NCBI RefSeq assembly: GCF_000716715.1
Contig: NZ_JNYJ01000009.1
Location: 124,001 to 188,000, forward strand
DNA: 64,000 nt
Origin: Dactylosporangium aurantiacum
GTDB taxonomy: Bacteria > Actinomycetota > Actinomycetes > Mycobacteriales > Micromonosporaceae
Reading direction: 5' to 3'
Numbering within the stretch: position 1 is the first letter of the stretch; each line of letters starts with the position of its first letter. Under the pieces are notes generated by a model that saw only the letters and a list, made by a program, of their open reading frames with translations, searched no databases and was not told where the DNA came from. Made by a program: the position numbers and the translations under genes. Shown in pieces: positions 1 through 9,139 of the stretch.

Positions 1-1
1 C

Positions 2-352
2 ACGCCGTACGACATCTACCAGACGATCATGGACGGCGACCTGCTCAAGCCGATCGGCACCGCGAGCCCGGCCGGTAACTTCGGCCGCTTCAACAACCCC
101 GAGGCCACCAAGGCGCTGCGCGACTACCAGTCGGCGACCGAGGACTCGGTCCGGGTGCAGGCGATGAACACCCTGCAGAAGATCTTCGTGGAGCAGATGC
201 CGATGATCCCCGTCGGCGCCGACAATGTCGGTGGTGCCTACTCCACCAAGAACTGGACCGGATGGCCGGACGACGCCAACCCCTACGGCGCCGCCCAGCC
301 CACCCAGGCCAACGCGCTCGACGTGATCCTGCACCTCAAGCCGGCCTCCTGA
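2..352 (+). CDS. ABC transporter family-5 substrate-binding protein, C-terminal part
   Basis: This is the 3' end of an extracellular solute-binding protein; the reading frame is already open at base 2, so the gene begins upstream of the window. About 116 residues remain. The text [20 protein letters not shown], followed by a short tail ending [11 protein letters not shown], is typical of the last lobe of family-5 (peptide/oligosaccharide) binding proteins. The four Opp/Dpp-type transporter genes downstream on the same strand are the expected partners. A strong hairpin separates it from them, so the binding protein may be made in excess over the membrane parts. The ligand cannot be read from this fragment; the downstream GH1 enzyme suggests a beta-glucoside. 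Confidence 0.8.
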   Translation, partial: TPYDIYQTIMDGDLLKPIGTASPAGNFGRFNNPEATKALRDYQSATEDSVRVQAMNTLQKIFVEQMPMIPVGADNVGGAYSTKNWTGWPDDANPYGAAQPTQANALDVILHLKPAS

Positions 353-368
353 CCGGTCGCAAGTGACA

Positions 369-408
369 CCGCTCCCCGGGTGGCCCGCGCGGGCCACCCG
401 GGGAGCGG
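369..408 (+). terminator. Perfect 20+20 inverted repeat after the binding-protein gene
   Basis: Bases 369-388 are exactly complementary in reverse to 389-408, with no loop bases left over, starting 17 bases after the binding-protein stop codon. No U-run follows, which is usual for actinobacterial terminators. Lying between the binding protein and the transporter genes, it is a candidate partial terminator or mRNA 3'-end stabiliser. Confidence 0.6.
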
Positions 409-445
409 CACCCCGTGACCACACCCCTAAGACAGGAACATCGGC

Positions 446-1579
446 ATGACGTTGAGCGAAAGCGCGGCGGCGCCGGTCGGCGAGGTGGTGCTGGAGGCCG
501 TCGGCCTGACCAAGCATTTCCCCGTCCGCAGGCGGCTGCGTGACCTCTTCTCCGGCACCAAGGCAGCGGTCCACGCGGTGGACGACGTCTCCTTCACCCT
601 GCGACGGGGCAGGGTCACGGCACTGGTCGGCGAGTCCGGCTCCGGCAAGTCCACCGTCGCCCGGCTGCTCGCGCAGCTCTACCCGCGCACCGGCGGCGAC
701 ATCCTGCTGCACGGCAAGTCGACCACCGTCAAGGGCGGCCGCGGCTTCCGCAGCTACGTCAAGCGCGTGCAGCTCATCTTCCAGGACCCCTTCGGCTCGC
801 TCAACCCCGTGCACACCGTGCGCTACCACCTGACCCGGTCGCTGAAGATCCACGGCAACGCCGGCAGGACCGCCGCCGACCTCGAGGCGGCCCTGGCCAA
901 CCTGCTCACCCGGGTCAGCCTCACCCCGCCCGAGCGGTACGTGGACAAGTTCCCGCACGAGCTGTCCGGCGGCCAGCGCCAGCGCGTCGCGATCGCCCGC
1001 GCCCTCGGCGCCGACCCGGAGGCCCTGCTCGCCGATGAGCCGGTCTCCATGCTGGACGTGTCGATCCGGCTGGGCATCCTGAACCTGCTGCGGGACCTCA
1101 AGGAGCGGCTGAACCTCGCCATCCTGTACATCACGCACGACATCGCCTCGGCCCGCTACTTCGCCGACGAGACGATGGTGATGTACGCCGGCCGCATGGT
1201 CGAGGGCGGCGACAGCGAGACCGTCACCCAGAACCCCGCGCACCCCTACACGCGGCTGCTGATCGAGTCCGCACCCGACCCGGACCGCATCGAGGGCATC
1301 GCCGACCCGACGGTCATGGACCGCGGCAACGGCGAGCCGCCGAGCCTGATCCGGCCGCCGGCCGGCTGCCGGTTCAACCCGCGCTGCCCGCACGCCATGC
1401 CCCGCTGCAAGGTCGACCTGCCGCCGCGGCTGGAGATCGGTGACCGCGAGGGACACTGGGCCGCCTGCTGGCTGTACGACGCGGAGACCGTCGCCAAGGA
1501 GGGCATCGGCTCGGCCGCCGAGGGCAGCTCCGACATCCCCACGCCGCCGGCGCTGACGCTGACGGAGGAGGCACGATGA
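446..1579 (+). CDS. Opp/Dpp-family ABC transporter ATP-binding protein
   Basis: A 377-residue ATPase of an oligopeptide/dipeptide-type importer. The Walker A motif GESGSGKST is at about residues 62-70, the signature [15 protein letters not shown] from about 173, and Walker B ends in LLADEP with the D-loop following. The C-terminal oligo_HPY extension contains the conserved cysteine-rich block [13 protein letters not shown]. In this family the ATPase couples hydrolysis to uptake by the two permeases encoded next. AGGA lies 8 bases before the ATG. The stop codon overlaps the next start (ATGA), so translation is probably coupled. The order, DppF-like ATPase before both permeases and a DppD-like ATPase after them, is less common than having both ATPases last. 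Confidence 0.88.
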   Translation: MTLSESAAAPVGEVVLEAVGLTKHFPVRRRLRDLFSGTKAAVHAVDDVSFTLRRGRVTALVGESGSGKSTVARLLAQLYPRTGGDILLHGKSTTVKGGRGFRSYVKRVQLIFQDPFGSLNPVHTVRYHLTRSLKIHGNAGRTAADLEAALANLLTRVSLTPPERYVDKFPHELSGGQRQRVAIARALGADPEALLADEPVSMLDVSIRLGILNLLRDLKERLNLAILYITHDIASARYFADETMVMYAGRMVEGGDSETVTQNPAHPYTRLLIESAPDPDRIEGIADPTVMDRGNGEPPSLIRPPAGCRFNPRCPHAMPRCKVDLPPRLEIGDREGHWAACWLYDAETVAKEGIGSAAEGSSDIPTPPALTLTEEAR

Positions 1580-2556
1580 AGTTCCTGCTGCAACGCTTCG
1601 CCTTCTACCTGTTCACGCTGTGGGCGGCGATCACCCTCAACTTCTTCATCCCGCGGGTCATGCCCGGCGACCCGGTCAGCTCCCTGATCTCCAAGAACCA
1701 GGGCAAGCTGTCCAGCGACGCGATCCACTCCCTCGAGGTGCTGTTCGGCCTCGACAAGAACCAGAGCCTGTGGGACCAGTACCTCAACTACTGGAAGCAG
1801 CTGCTGCACGGCGACCTGGGCCTGTCGTTCACGTTCTTCCCCACGTCGGTGTCCGAGGTGATCGGCCAGAGCCTGCCGTGGACGGTCGGCCTGGTCGGCA
1901 TCACCACCATCCTCAGCTTCCTCATCGGCACCGCCCTCGGCGTCGGCGCCGGCTGGAAGCGCGGCTCCTGGATCGACAGCCTGCTGCCGGCCACCACGTT
2001 CCTGTCGTCGGTGCCGTACTTCTGGCTCGGCCTCGTCGCCATCGCGCTGCTCGCCGGGCCGGGCAGCTGGTTCCCGTCCTCCGGCGGCTTCACCCCCGGA
2101 CTGGTGCCGGCCTGGGACGCGTACTTCATCCCCAGCGCGATCAACCACAGCATCCTGCCGGCCGCCACGATCCTCATCTCCTCGATGAGCGGCTGGATCC
2201 TCGGCATGCGCAACATGATGGTCACCGTGTCGTCGGAGGACTACATCACCGTCGCGCACGCCAAGGGCCTGTCCGACCGTCGGGTCGCGTTCAGCTACGC
2301 CGCCCGCAACGCGCTGCTGCCCAACGTGTCCGGCTTCGCGCTGTCGCTGGGCTTCATCGTCGGCGGCACCCTGCTGGTGGAGATCGTGTTCTCCTACCCG
2401 GGCGTCGGCTACCAGCTCTTCCAGGGTGTGCAGGCCTACGACTACCCGCTGATGCAGGGCATCTTCCTGGTCATCACGATCTCGGTGCTGGTGGCCAACC
2501 TGCTGGCCGACGTGGCCTACCTGCTGCTCGACCCGCGCACCCGAAAGAGTGGTTGA
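1576..2556 (+). CDS. Opp/Dpp-family ABC transporter permease (DppB type)
   Basis: A 326-residue inner-membrane permease. The N-terminus [20 protein letters not shown] is the first membrane helix typical of DppB/OppB proteins and is followed by the conserved VMPGDP segment. The EAA-type loop that contacts the ATPase is visible as [17 protein letters not shown] around residue 220. About six membrane segments are present. The start overlaps the preceding ATPase gene by four bases. It should pair with the second permease immediately downstream. Confidence 0.88.
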   Translation: MKFLLQRFAFYLFTLWAAITLNFFIPRVMPGDPVSSLISKNQGKLSSDAIHSLEVLFGLDKNQSLWDQYLNYWKQLLHGDLGLSFTFFPTSVSEVIGQSLPWTVGLVGITTILSFLIGTALGVGAGWKRGSWIDSLLPATTFLSSVPYFWLGLVAIALLAGPGSWFPSSGGFTPGLVPAWDAYFIPSAINHSILPAATILISSMSGWILGMRNMMVTVSSEDYITVAHAKGLSDRRVAFSYAARNALLPNVSGFALSLGFIVGGTLLVEIVFSYPGVGYQLFQGVQAYDYPLMQGIFLVITISVLVANLLADVAYLLLDPRTRKSG

Positions 2557-2557
2557 G

Positions 2558-3681
2558 ATGACCGTCACCCCGTCCAGCATCGAGCAGGTGATCCCGGGTC
2601 AGGGCTCGATGGCCCAGCCGAGCGTGAAGCCCGCGTCGAAGGCGAAGCGCAAGCGGCTCCGGTTCGTCTCCAACGGCAAGGCCGCGACCGGCCTCATCGT
2701 CCTGGGCATCTACGTGCTGATCGCGATCATCGGACCGTGGATCTCCCCGTACGACCCGGACCTGATCACCGCGGACAAGCTGCAGGCGCCGTCCGGGTCG
2801 CACTGGTTCGGCACCGACCACCTCGGCAAGGACATCTTCAGCCAGATCCTGGTCGGCGCCCGCGGCGTCGTGCTCGTCGGATTCATCGCCGGCATCGTCG
2901 CGACGATCCTGTCCGTCCTCATCGGCGTCACGTCCGGCTACCTGGGCGGCGCCGCCGACGAGAGCCTGTCCGCGGTGTCCAACGTCTTCCTGGTCATCCC
3001 GGCGCTGCCGCTCATCATCATCGTCACCTCGACCATCACCAACGCCGGCGACATCGTCGTGGCACTGGTCATCGGGTGCACGTCCTGGGCGTACGGCGCC
3101 CGGGTGCTGCGAGCACAGACCCTGTCGCTGCGCCGGCGCGACTACGTCGAGGCGGCCAGGGCCACCGGTGAGAAGACCTGGCGGATCGTGATCTTCGAGA
3201 TCCTGCCGAACCTGACCGCGATCATCGCGTCCAGCTTCGTCGGCACCGTCATCTTCGCGGTCATGTCCGAGATCACGCTGGCCTTCATCGGCATCTCGTC
3301 GGTCTCCACCTGGAACTGGGGCACCATCCTGTTCTGGGCCCAGGGCCAGCAGGCCCTCGCGCAGGGCGCCTGGTGGTGGTTCGTGCCGGCCGGTCTGGCC
3401 ATCGCGTTCCTCGGCACCGCGCTCAGCCTGATCAACTTCGGCATCGACGAGTTCGTCAGCCCCCGGCTGCGCACCGCCGGCGCCGGCTCCCGGCGCGCCC
3501 CGAACGGTGACAAGGTCACCATGCGGGTCGGGTTCACGCCCGTCATCCGCGGCCGCGCCGACACCACCCCCGAGATCGAGATCAAGCACCCGCGGGCGAC
3601 CGACGACCTCGACGACGCGGTCGGCGCGACCGAGTACGCCGCGGTCGAGGGGCACGGCACCGGCACCGATGGAGCGAAGCG

Positions 3682-3685
<4 letters not shown>
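2558..3685 (+). CDS. Opp/Dpp-family ABC transporter permease (DppC type)
   Basis: A permease of about 375 residues. The N-terminal segment ends in a membrane helix (GLIVLGIYVLIAIIGPWIS) followed by the family motif YDPDLIT and then WFGTDHLGKDIFSQIL, typical of DppC/OppC. The EAA loop is RRDYVEAARATGEKTWRIV. I chose the ATG one base after the previous stop; an in-frame GTG at 2549 would add three residues. The roughly 70-residue hydrophilic C-terminal tail after the last helix (from about residue 305) is longer than usual for the family and acidic near its end. The stop overlaps the next ATG (ATGA). Confidence 0.85.
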
Positions 3686-4695
<1,010 letters not shown>

Positions 4696-4696
4696 G

Positions 4697-4727
4697 CCAG
4701 TCACTGGCACAACGTCCCAGTAACTGA
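4697..4727. promoter_or_regulatory. Two tandem CCAGTnACTGr boxes before the beta-glucosidase
   Basis: The gap between the ATPase and the GH1 gene contains two near-palindromes, CCAGTCACTGG at 4697-4707 and CCAGTAACTGA at 4717-4727, exactly 20 bases apart, about two helical turns. This spacing fits two dimers binding one face of the DNA. The second box ends 13 bases before the start codon, so a bound protein or a secondary structure there could control the glucosidase separately from the transporter. The cognate regulator is not in the window. Confidence 0.4.
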
Positions 4728-4740
4728 AAACAGGAGAACC

Positions 4741-6135
4741 ATGGACACGACCGCGACACCCCTCGACGTGCAGAACCCGATCGCCACCCTCCCGCCTTCC
4801 TTCCGTTGGGGAGTGGCGACCTCGGCCTACCAGATCGAGGGCGCGGTCGACGAGGACGGGCGGACCCGGTCCATCTGGGACACGTTCTGCGAGGTGCCGG
4901 ACGCCATCGACAAGGGCGACACCGGCGAGGTCGCCTGCGACCACTACCACCGCATGCCCCAGGACGTCGCGCTGATCCGCGACCTCGGCGTCGACCTGTA
5001 CCGCTTCTCCGTGGCGTGGCCGCGGGTGCAGCCCCGCGGCCGCGGCCCGGTGAACCCGGCCGGGCTCGGCTTCTACGACCGGCTCACCGACGAGCTGCTG
5101 GCCAACGGCGTCGAGCCGTGGATCACCCTGTACCACTGGGACCTGCCGCAGGAGCTGGAGGACGCGGGCGGCTGGCCGGCCCGCGACACCGCCTACCGCT
5201 TCGCGGACTACAGCATGCTGGTCTTCGACGCCCTCAAGGACCGCGTCAAGACCTGGACGACGCTCAACGAGCCGTGGTGCTCGGCGATGCTCGGCTACGC
5301 CTACGGCGTGCATGCCCCCGGCCGGCGCGACTTCGCGGCCAGCATGCACGCCGTGCACCACCTCCTGCTCGGCCACGGCCTCGCCACGCAGCGCATGAAG
5401 GCGGCGGCCGCCGAGCACCACGAGTTCGGCATCACCCTCAACATGGGCGTCAGCACCCCCGAGACCGACAGCGCCGCCGACCGCGACGCGGCCCGGCGCA
5501 GCGACGCCCTCAGCACCCGCATCTACCTCGATCCGCTCGTGCACGGCCGGTACCCGGCGGACCTCGTCGCCGACCTCGCCGCGCAGGGCATCGAACTGCC
5601 CGTCCAGGACGGCGACCTCGACATCATCAAGACGCCGCTGGACGTCCTCGGCGTCAACTACTACTTCAGCGAGACCGTCTCCGGCGTCGACGAGGACGGC
5701 AACACCCACGACGCGGCCGGCCTGCCCGTCAGCCGCCCCATCCCGACCGGCCGCCCGATCACCGCGATGGGCTGGGAGATCGTCCCCGAGGGCTTCACCC
5801 AGCTGCTGGTGCGCCTCTGGGAGGACTACCGGCTGCCGATCTTCGTCACCGAGAACGGCTCCGCCTTCCACGACGAGCCCGACGAGACCGGCTTCGTCCG
5901 CGACGACGACCGCATCGCCTACTTCGACTCCCACATCGGCGCGGTCGCCCTCGCCCGCCAGCAGGGCGCGGACATCCGCGGCTACTTCGCGTGGTCGCTG
6001 ATGGACAACTTCGAGTGGGCGTACGGCTACGACAAGCGCTTCGGCATCGTCTACGTCGACTACGACACCCAGGAGCGCACCCCGAAGCAGTCGGCGCTCT
6101 GGTACCGCGACACCATCCGGTCCCTGCGCGCCTGA
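4741..6135 (+). CDS. GH1 family beta-glucosidase
   Basis: A 464-residue cytoplasmic glycoside hydrolase of family 1 with the expected full-length TIM barrel. The acid/base glutamate is E177 in TTLNEPW and the nucleophile is E371 in VTENGS; the N-terminal substrate motif FRWGVATSAYQIEG and the aglycone-site motif DNFEWAYGY are also present. No signal peptide is seen. The enzyme should hydrolyse a beta-linked di- or oligosaccharide after uptake. An AGGAGA ribosome site lies just before the ATG. Its position behind a peptide-type ABC importer argues that the transporter carries beta-glucosides, as some Opp-type systems do, not peptides. Confidence 0.9.
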   Translation: MDTTATPLDVQNPIATLPPSFRWGVATSAYQIEGAVDEDGRTRSIWDTFCEVPDAIDKGDTGEVACDHYHRMPQDVALIRDLGVDLYRFSVAWPRVQPRGRGPVNPAGLGFYDRLTDELLANGVEPWITLYHWDLPQELEDAGGWPARDTAYRFADYSMLVFDALKDRVKTWTTLNEPWCSAMLGYAYGVHAPGRRDFAASMHAVHHLLLGHGLATQRMKAAAAEHHEFGITLNMGVSTPETDSAADRDAARRSDALSTRIYLDPLVHGRYPADLVADLAAQGIELPVQDGDLDIIKTPLDVLGVNYYFSETVSGVDEDGNTHDAAGLPVSRPIPTGRPITAMGWEIVPEGFTQLLVRLWEDYRLPIFVTENGSAFHDEPDETGFVRDDDRIAYFDSHIGAVALARQQGADIRGYFAWSLMDNFEWAYGYDKRFGIVYVDYDTQERTPKQSALWYRDTIRSLRA

Positions 6136-6139
6136 CGCT

Positions 6140-7336
6140 TCAGTCCGGCAGCAGGGGAGCTGTGGGCCCCTGCTGCCGGCCCAGCAGCGACGCGCGGGTC
6201 AGCGCCGCCGCGCCGAACCGGTCCCGGACCTGGTCCATCGCCGAGTCCAGCTCCCCGCCGGTGTGCGCCCGCAGCGGCAGCTCCAGCTGCACCGCCCCGT
6301 CCCCGTCGAGGTTCGCCACGGCGACGCCGACCAGGGTCAGCCCCCGGGTGGCGATCAGGCTCTCCGCTTCCCTGTGCAGCCGGTGTACCGCGGCGAGGAC
6401 CGTCGCGGTGTGCCACGTCTCCTTCGCCAGGGTGTGCGAGCGGGTGACCCTGGTGAAGTCGGCGAACCGCAGCCGCAGCACCACCGTGCGGCCACCCCGC
6501 TCGGCGGCCCGCAGCCGCCGGCAGACCCGGTCGACCAGCTCGGCGAGGACCGCCTCGACGAACGCCGGCGGGTGCGGCCCCCGCCCGAGCGCCCGCTGCG
6601 CCCCCATCGACCGGCGCCGCCGCCCGGTCTGCACCGGCCGCGGGTCCCGGTTGTGCGCCAGGGCGTGCAGGTGCCGGCCCGCGCCCTCGCCGAGCATCGA
6701 CACCAGGGTCGCCTCACCGAGCCGCGCGACCTGCCCGACGGTCAGGACCCGGTGCGCGTGCAGCTTCGCCGCGGTCACCGCCCCCACGCCCCACAGCCGC
6801 TCCACCGGCAGCGCATGCAGGAACGTCAGCTCCTCGGCCGGCTCCACCACCAGCAGGCCGTCGGGTTTGGCGACCCCGCTGGCCACCTTCGCCAGGAACT
6901 TCGTGCGCGCCACCCCGACCGTGATCGGCAGCCCCACCAGCCGCAGCACGTCGGCCCGCAGCCGCTCCGCGATCCGCCGCGGCGTCCCGGCTATGCGCCA
7001 CAGCCCCCGCACGTCGAGGAACGCCTCGTCGATCGAGATCCCCTCGACCACCGGCGTGGTGTCGCGGAACACCTCGAACACGCGGCGGCTGGCCTCCGCG
7101 TACGCCCGCATCCGCGGCGGCACCACGACCGCCTCCGGGCACAGCCGCCGCGCCTGCCGCCCACCCATCGCGGTGCGCACCCCACGCCGCTTCGCCTCGT
7201 AGCTGCACGCGAGCACCACGCCGCCGCCGACGATCACCGGCCGTCCCCGCAGCCGCGGGTCGTCGCGCTGCTCCACCGACGCGTAGAACGCGTCGAGGTC
7301 GGCGTGCAGGATCGAAGCCCCGTCGGACACGAACAC
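6140..7336 (-). CDS. dinB: DNA polymerase IV (Y-family translesion polymerase)
   Basis: A protein of about 398 residues of the DinB family, which copies past damaged bases. The start region reads ILHADLDAFYASVEQRDDP with the first catalytic aspartates, and the palm motif ISIDEAFLDV supplies the remaining acidic pair. A helix-hairpin-helix (PVERLWGVGAVTAAKL) and the little-finger region follow, and the protein lacks a long extra C-terminal domain. The start is uncertain: GTG codons at 7336 and 7330 are both possible, and open frame further upstream is low-complexity and not believable. It converges with the beta-glucosidase with a gap of only four bases. No LexA site was noticed. Confidence 0.88.
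   Translation of the reverse strand: MFVSDGASILHADLDAFYASVEQRDDPRLRGRPVIVGGGVVLACSYEAKRRGVRTAMGGRQARRLCPEAVVVPPRMRAYAEASRRVFEVFRDTTPVVEGISIDEAFLDVRGLWRIAGTPRRIAERLRADVLRLVGLPITVGVARTKFLAKVASGVAKPDGLLVVEPAEELTFLHALPVERLWGVGAVTAAKLHAHRVLTVGQVARLGEATLVSMLGEGAGRHLHALAHNRDPRPVQTGRRRRSMGAQRALGRGPHPPAFVEAVLAELVDRVCRRLRAAERGGRTVVLRLRFADFTRVTRSHTLAKETWHTATVLAAVHRLHREAESLIATRGLTLVGVAVANLDGDGAVQLELPLRAHTGGELDSAMDQVRDRFGAAALTRASLLGRQQGPTAPLLPD
6145..6179. terminator. Bidirectional hairpin between beta-glucosidase and dinB
   Basis: Perfect 13-base arms at 6145-6157 and 6167-6179 with a 9-base loop. The hairpin lies just after the glucosidase stop and inside the last codons of dinB, so it can serve transcripts arriving from the left and forms part of the dinB coding sequence on the other strand. 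Confidence 0.6.
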
Positions 7337-7355
7337 ATGTTCGCATGGGCCGCCC

Positions 7356-7529
7356 TTACCTGGGCAAGGATCGCCGCCGTTCGACGAGGACCGCCCCGGC
7401 CGACACGGGCGGCAGCACCCGGGACCGCACCGCCCGGCGCATCCCGGCCCAGCCGAGGCCCAGCCCCACCAGGCCGCCGAGCGCGACCAGCGGCCCGACC
7501 GGCGCCGGCTCCCGCCGCCCGATCTCCAC
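7356..7529 (-). CDS. Possible small membrane protein
   Basis: A tentative 57-residue open frame in the stretch between dinB and the sensor kinase. From a GTG at 7529 it reads a short polar head, one hydrophobic helix (PLVALGGLVGLGLGWAGM) and a positively charged tail, the pattern of a single-pass membrane protein with the tail inside. A longer frame starting with ATG near 7689 would include an unconvincing arginine-rich head. No family is recognised. The remaining bases 7530-7658 hold nothing that I can identify. Confidence 0.25.
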   Translation of the reverse strand: MEIGRREPAPVGPLVALGGLVGLGLGWAGMRRAVRSRVLPPVSAGAVLVERRRSLPR

Positions 7530-7658
7530 CGTGAGCCCGCCCGGCCGAGCGCGCCGAGGGTCGGCGCCCCGGCGACCCCGGCGGGCCAACGGCCGCCCCG
7601 CCGTCGCCGCGGCATGTCCGGGGTGCGGGCCGTACGGTCGCCTGATCCATGCCGTCTC

Positions 7659-7690
7659 CGATGATGATCGAACGACGGCGATCATCATCG
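7659..7690 (-). terminator. Hairpin downstream of the sensor kinase
   Basis: Perfect 12-base arms at 7659-7670 and 7679-7690 around an 8-base loop, located 18 bases after the kinase stop codon on the minus strand. It is a likely terminator for the kinase/reductase operon. Confidence 0.55.
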
Positions 7691-7708
7691 CCGGACCCGG
7701 GCGCGCCG

Positions 7709-9139
7709 TCAGGCCGCCGGGACGGGCTCCGTGAGGGGCAGCAGGACCGTGAAGCGGGTGTCGCCGGGGACGGACGTGACCCGGATGTCGCCGTGGTGCT
7801 TCTTCACCACGATCCGGTACGAGATGTCCAGACCGAGGCCGGTGCCCTCGCCGACGGGCTTCGTGGTGAAGAACGGCTCGAAGATGCGCGGGCGCACGTC
7901 GTCGGGGATGCCGGTGCCGGTGTCGGCGAACTCGACCGCGAGGCACTCACCGTCCTGCGACGTGGTGATCGTCAGCGTCCCGGAGCCGTGCATGGCGGCG
8001 ACCGCGTTGTCGATGAGGTTCGTCCACACCTGGTTGAGCTCGGCGGCGTACGCGGGGATCGGCGGCAGCTCCCGGTCGTACTTCGTGACGACCCGGACAC
8101 CCTGCTTGGTGATCTTCGCGTTGAGCATGATGAGGGTGGCGTCGAGCAGCTCGTGCACGTCGACGACCTGGAACGGGCCGCGGTCCAGCTGCGAGTACTG
8201 CTTCGCCGCGCTCACCAGACCCGAGATGCGGCTGACCGCGTCGTCGATCTCGCCCATGAGCAGCTCGGTCTCGATCGTGTACACCAGCCACCGTACGGCG
8301 GGCTCCAGGTCGAGCTTGCCGACGCAGAGCTTCACATCCTCCAGCCACGGCACGTCGACGCCGCCGGCGACGAGGGTCGGGGCGAGGTCCCAGGCGCCGT
8401 TGACACCGCGCTCGTCGAGCCAGTCACCGATCGCGTCCTCGGCGTCGCTGGTGTCCAGGGGGGAGCGCTTCGGCGCGTTCGCGGCCAGCTTGACCGCCCG
8501 CTCCTGCAGCTCGACCAGGCCGTGCAGCTGCTCACCGTCGAGCCGGCCGTCGGCGATCATCGCGAGCTTGTGCCGCATGCCGGCGATGCGGTCGCGCAGC
8601 ACCGCGGTGGCCCGAACCGCCGCGGCGGCCGGGTTGTTCAGCTCGTGCGTGAGCCCGGCCGACAGGGCGCCGAGCGCGAGGAGCCGCTCGCGTTCCGCGG
8701 CCGCGTTGTTGGTGTTGCGCATGCCGAAGAACAGGCCCTCGAGCAGGTGCATCGCCATCGGGAACCACTGGCGCATCGCGGCGCCCAGCTCGACGGCGGG
8801 CAGCTCGTACACCTCGACGTCGGTGATCGCGTGCATCGTGTTGTTGTAGACCTGCGGGACCCGGTCGCCGAGATACGCCTGGGTCGCGCCGCCGTAGACG
8901 CCGACCTGGTCGGTGCGGCTGAGCTCGATGTCGTCGCCGCGCACGTTGCGGCTGAGGCTCACCATGCCGGACAGCAGCACGACGAAGCACGTCGCGGTCT
9001 CGCCCTCCCGGTAGACGGGGTCGCCGGCGGTGTACGGCACGGCCACGCCACGGTCCGCCAGCCACTGCAGCTGCGTGTCGTCGAGGGCCTCGAACAGGAA
9101 CAGCTTGCGCAGCTCGTCGGTCCCCAACCGCCTGCTCAT
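7709..9139 (-). CDS. Sensor histidine kinase with N-terminal cyclic-nucleotide-binding-like domain
   Basis: A 476-residue soluble kinase. Residues of about 10-130 form a CRP-like cNMP-binding fold (GDPVYREGETATCFVVLLSG). The H-box is LGALSAGLTHELNNPAAA with the phospho-accepting histidine, followed by a HATPase domain with N-box NQVWTNLIDNAVAAM and G-boxes DTGTGIPDD and GEGTGLGLDI. No membrane segment is present, so it acts in the cytoplasm. It overlaps the upstream reductase gene by four bases; that gene carries its own receiver domain, which is the obvious phosphorylation target. Similar kinase-reductase pairs are widespread in actinobacteria. The domain calls are secure; the ligand of the CRP-like domain is unknown. 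Confidence 0.85.
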   Translation of the reverse strand: MSRRLGTDELRKLFLFEALDDTQLQWLADRGVAVPYTAGDPVYREGETATCFVVLLSGMVSLSRNVRGDDIELSRTDQVGVYGGATQAYLGDRVPQVYNNTMHAITDVEVYELPAVELGAAMRQWFPMAMHLLEGLFFGMRNTNNAAAERERLLALGALSAGLTHELNNPAAAAVRATAVLRDRIAGMRHKLAMIADGRLDGEQLHGLVELQERAVKLAANAPKRSPLDTSDAEDAIGDWLDERGVNGAWDLAPTLVAGGVDVPWLEDVKLCVGKLDLEPAVRWLVYTIETELLMGEIDDAVSRISGLVSAAKQYSQLDRGPFQVVDVHELLDATLIMLNAKITKQGVRVVTKYDRELPPIPAYAAELNQVWTNLIDNAVAAMHGSGTLTITTSQDGECLAVEFADTGTGIPDDVRPRIFEPFFTTKPVGEGTGLGLDISYRIVVKKHHGDIRVTSVPGDTRFTVLLPLTEPVPAA

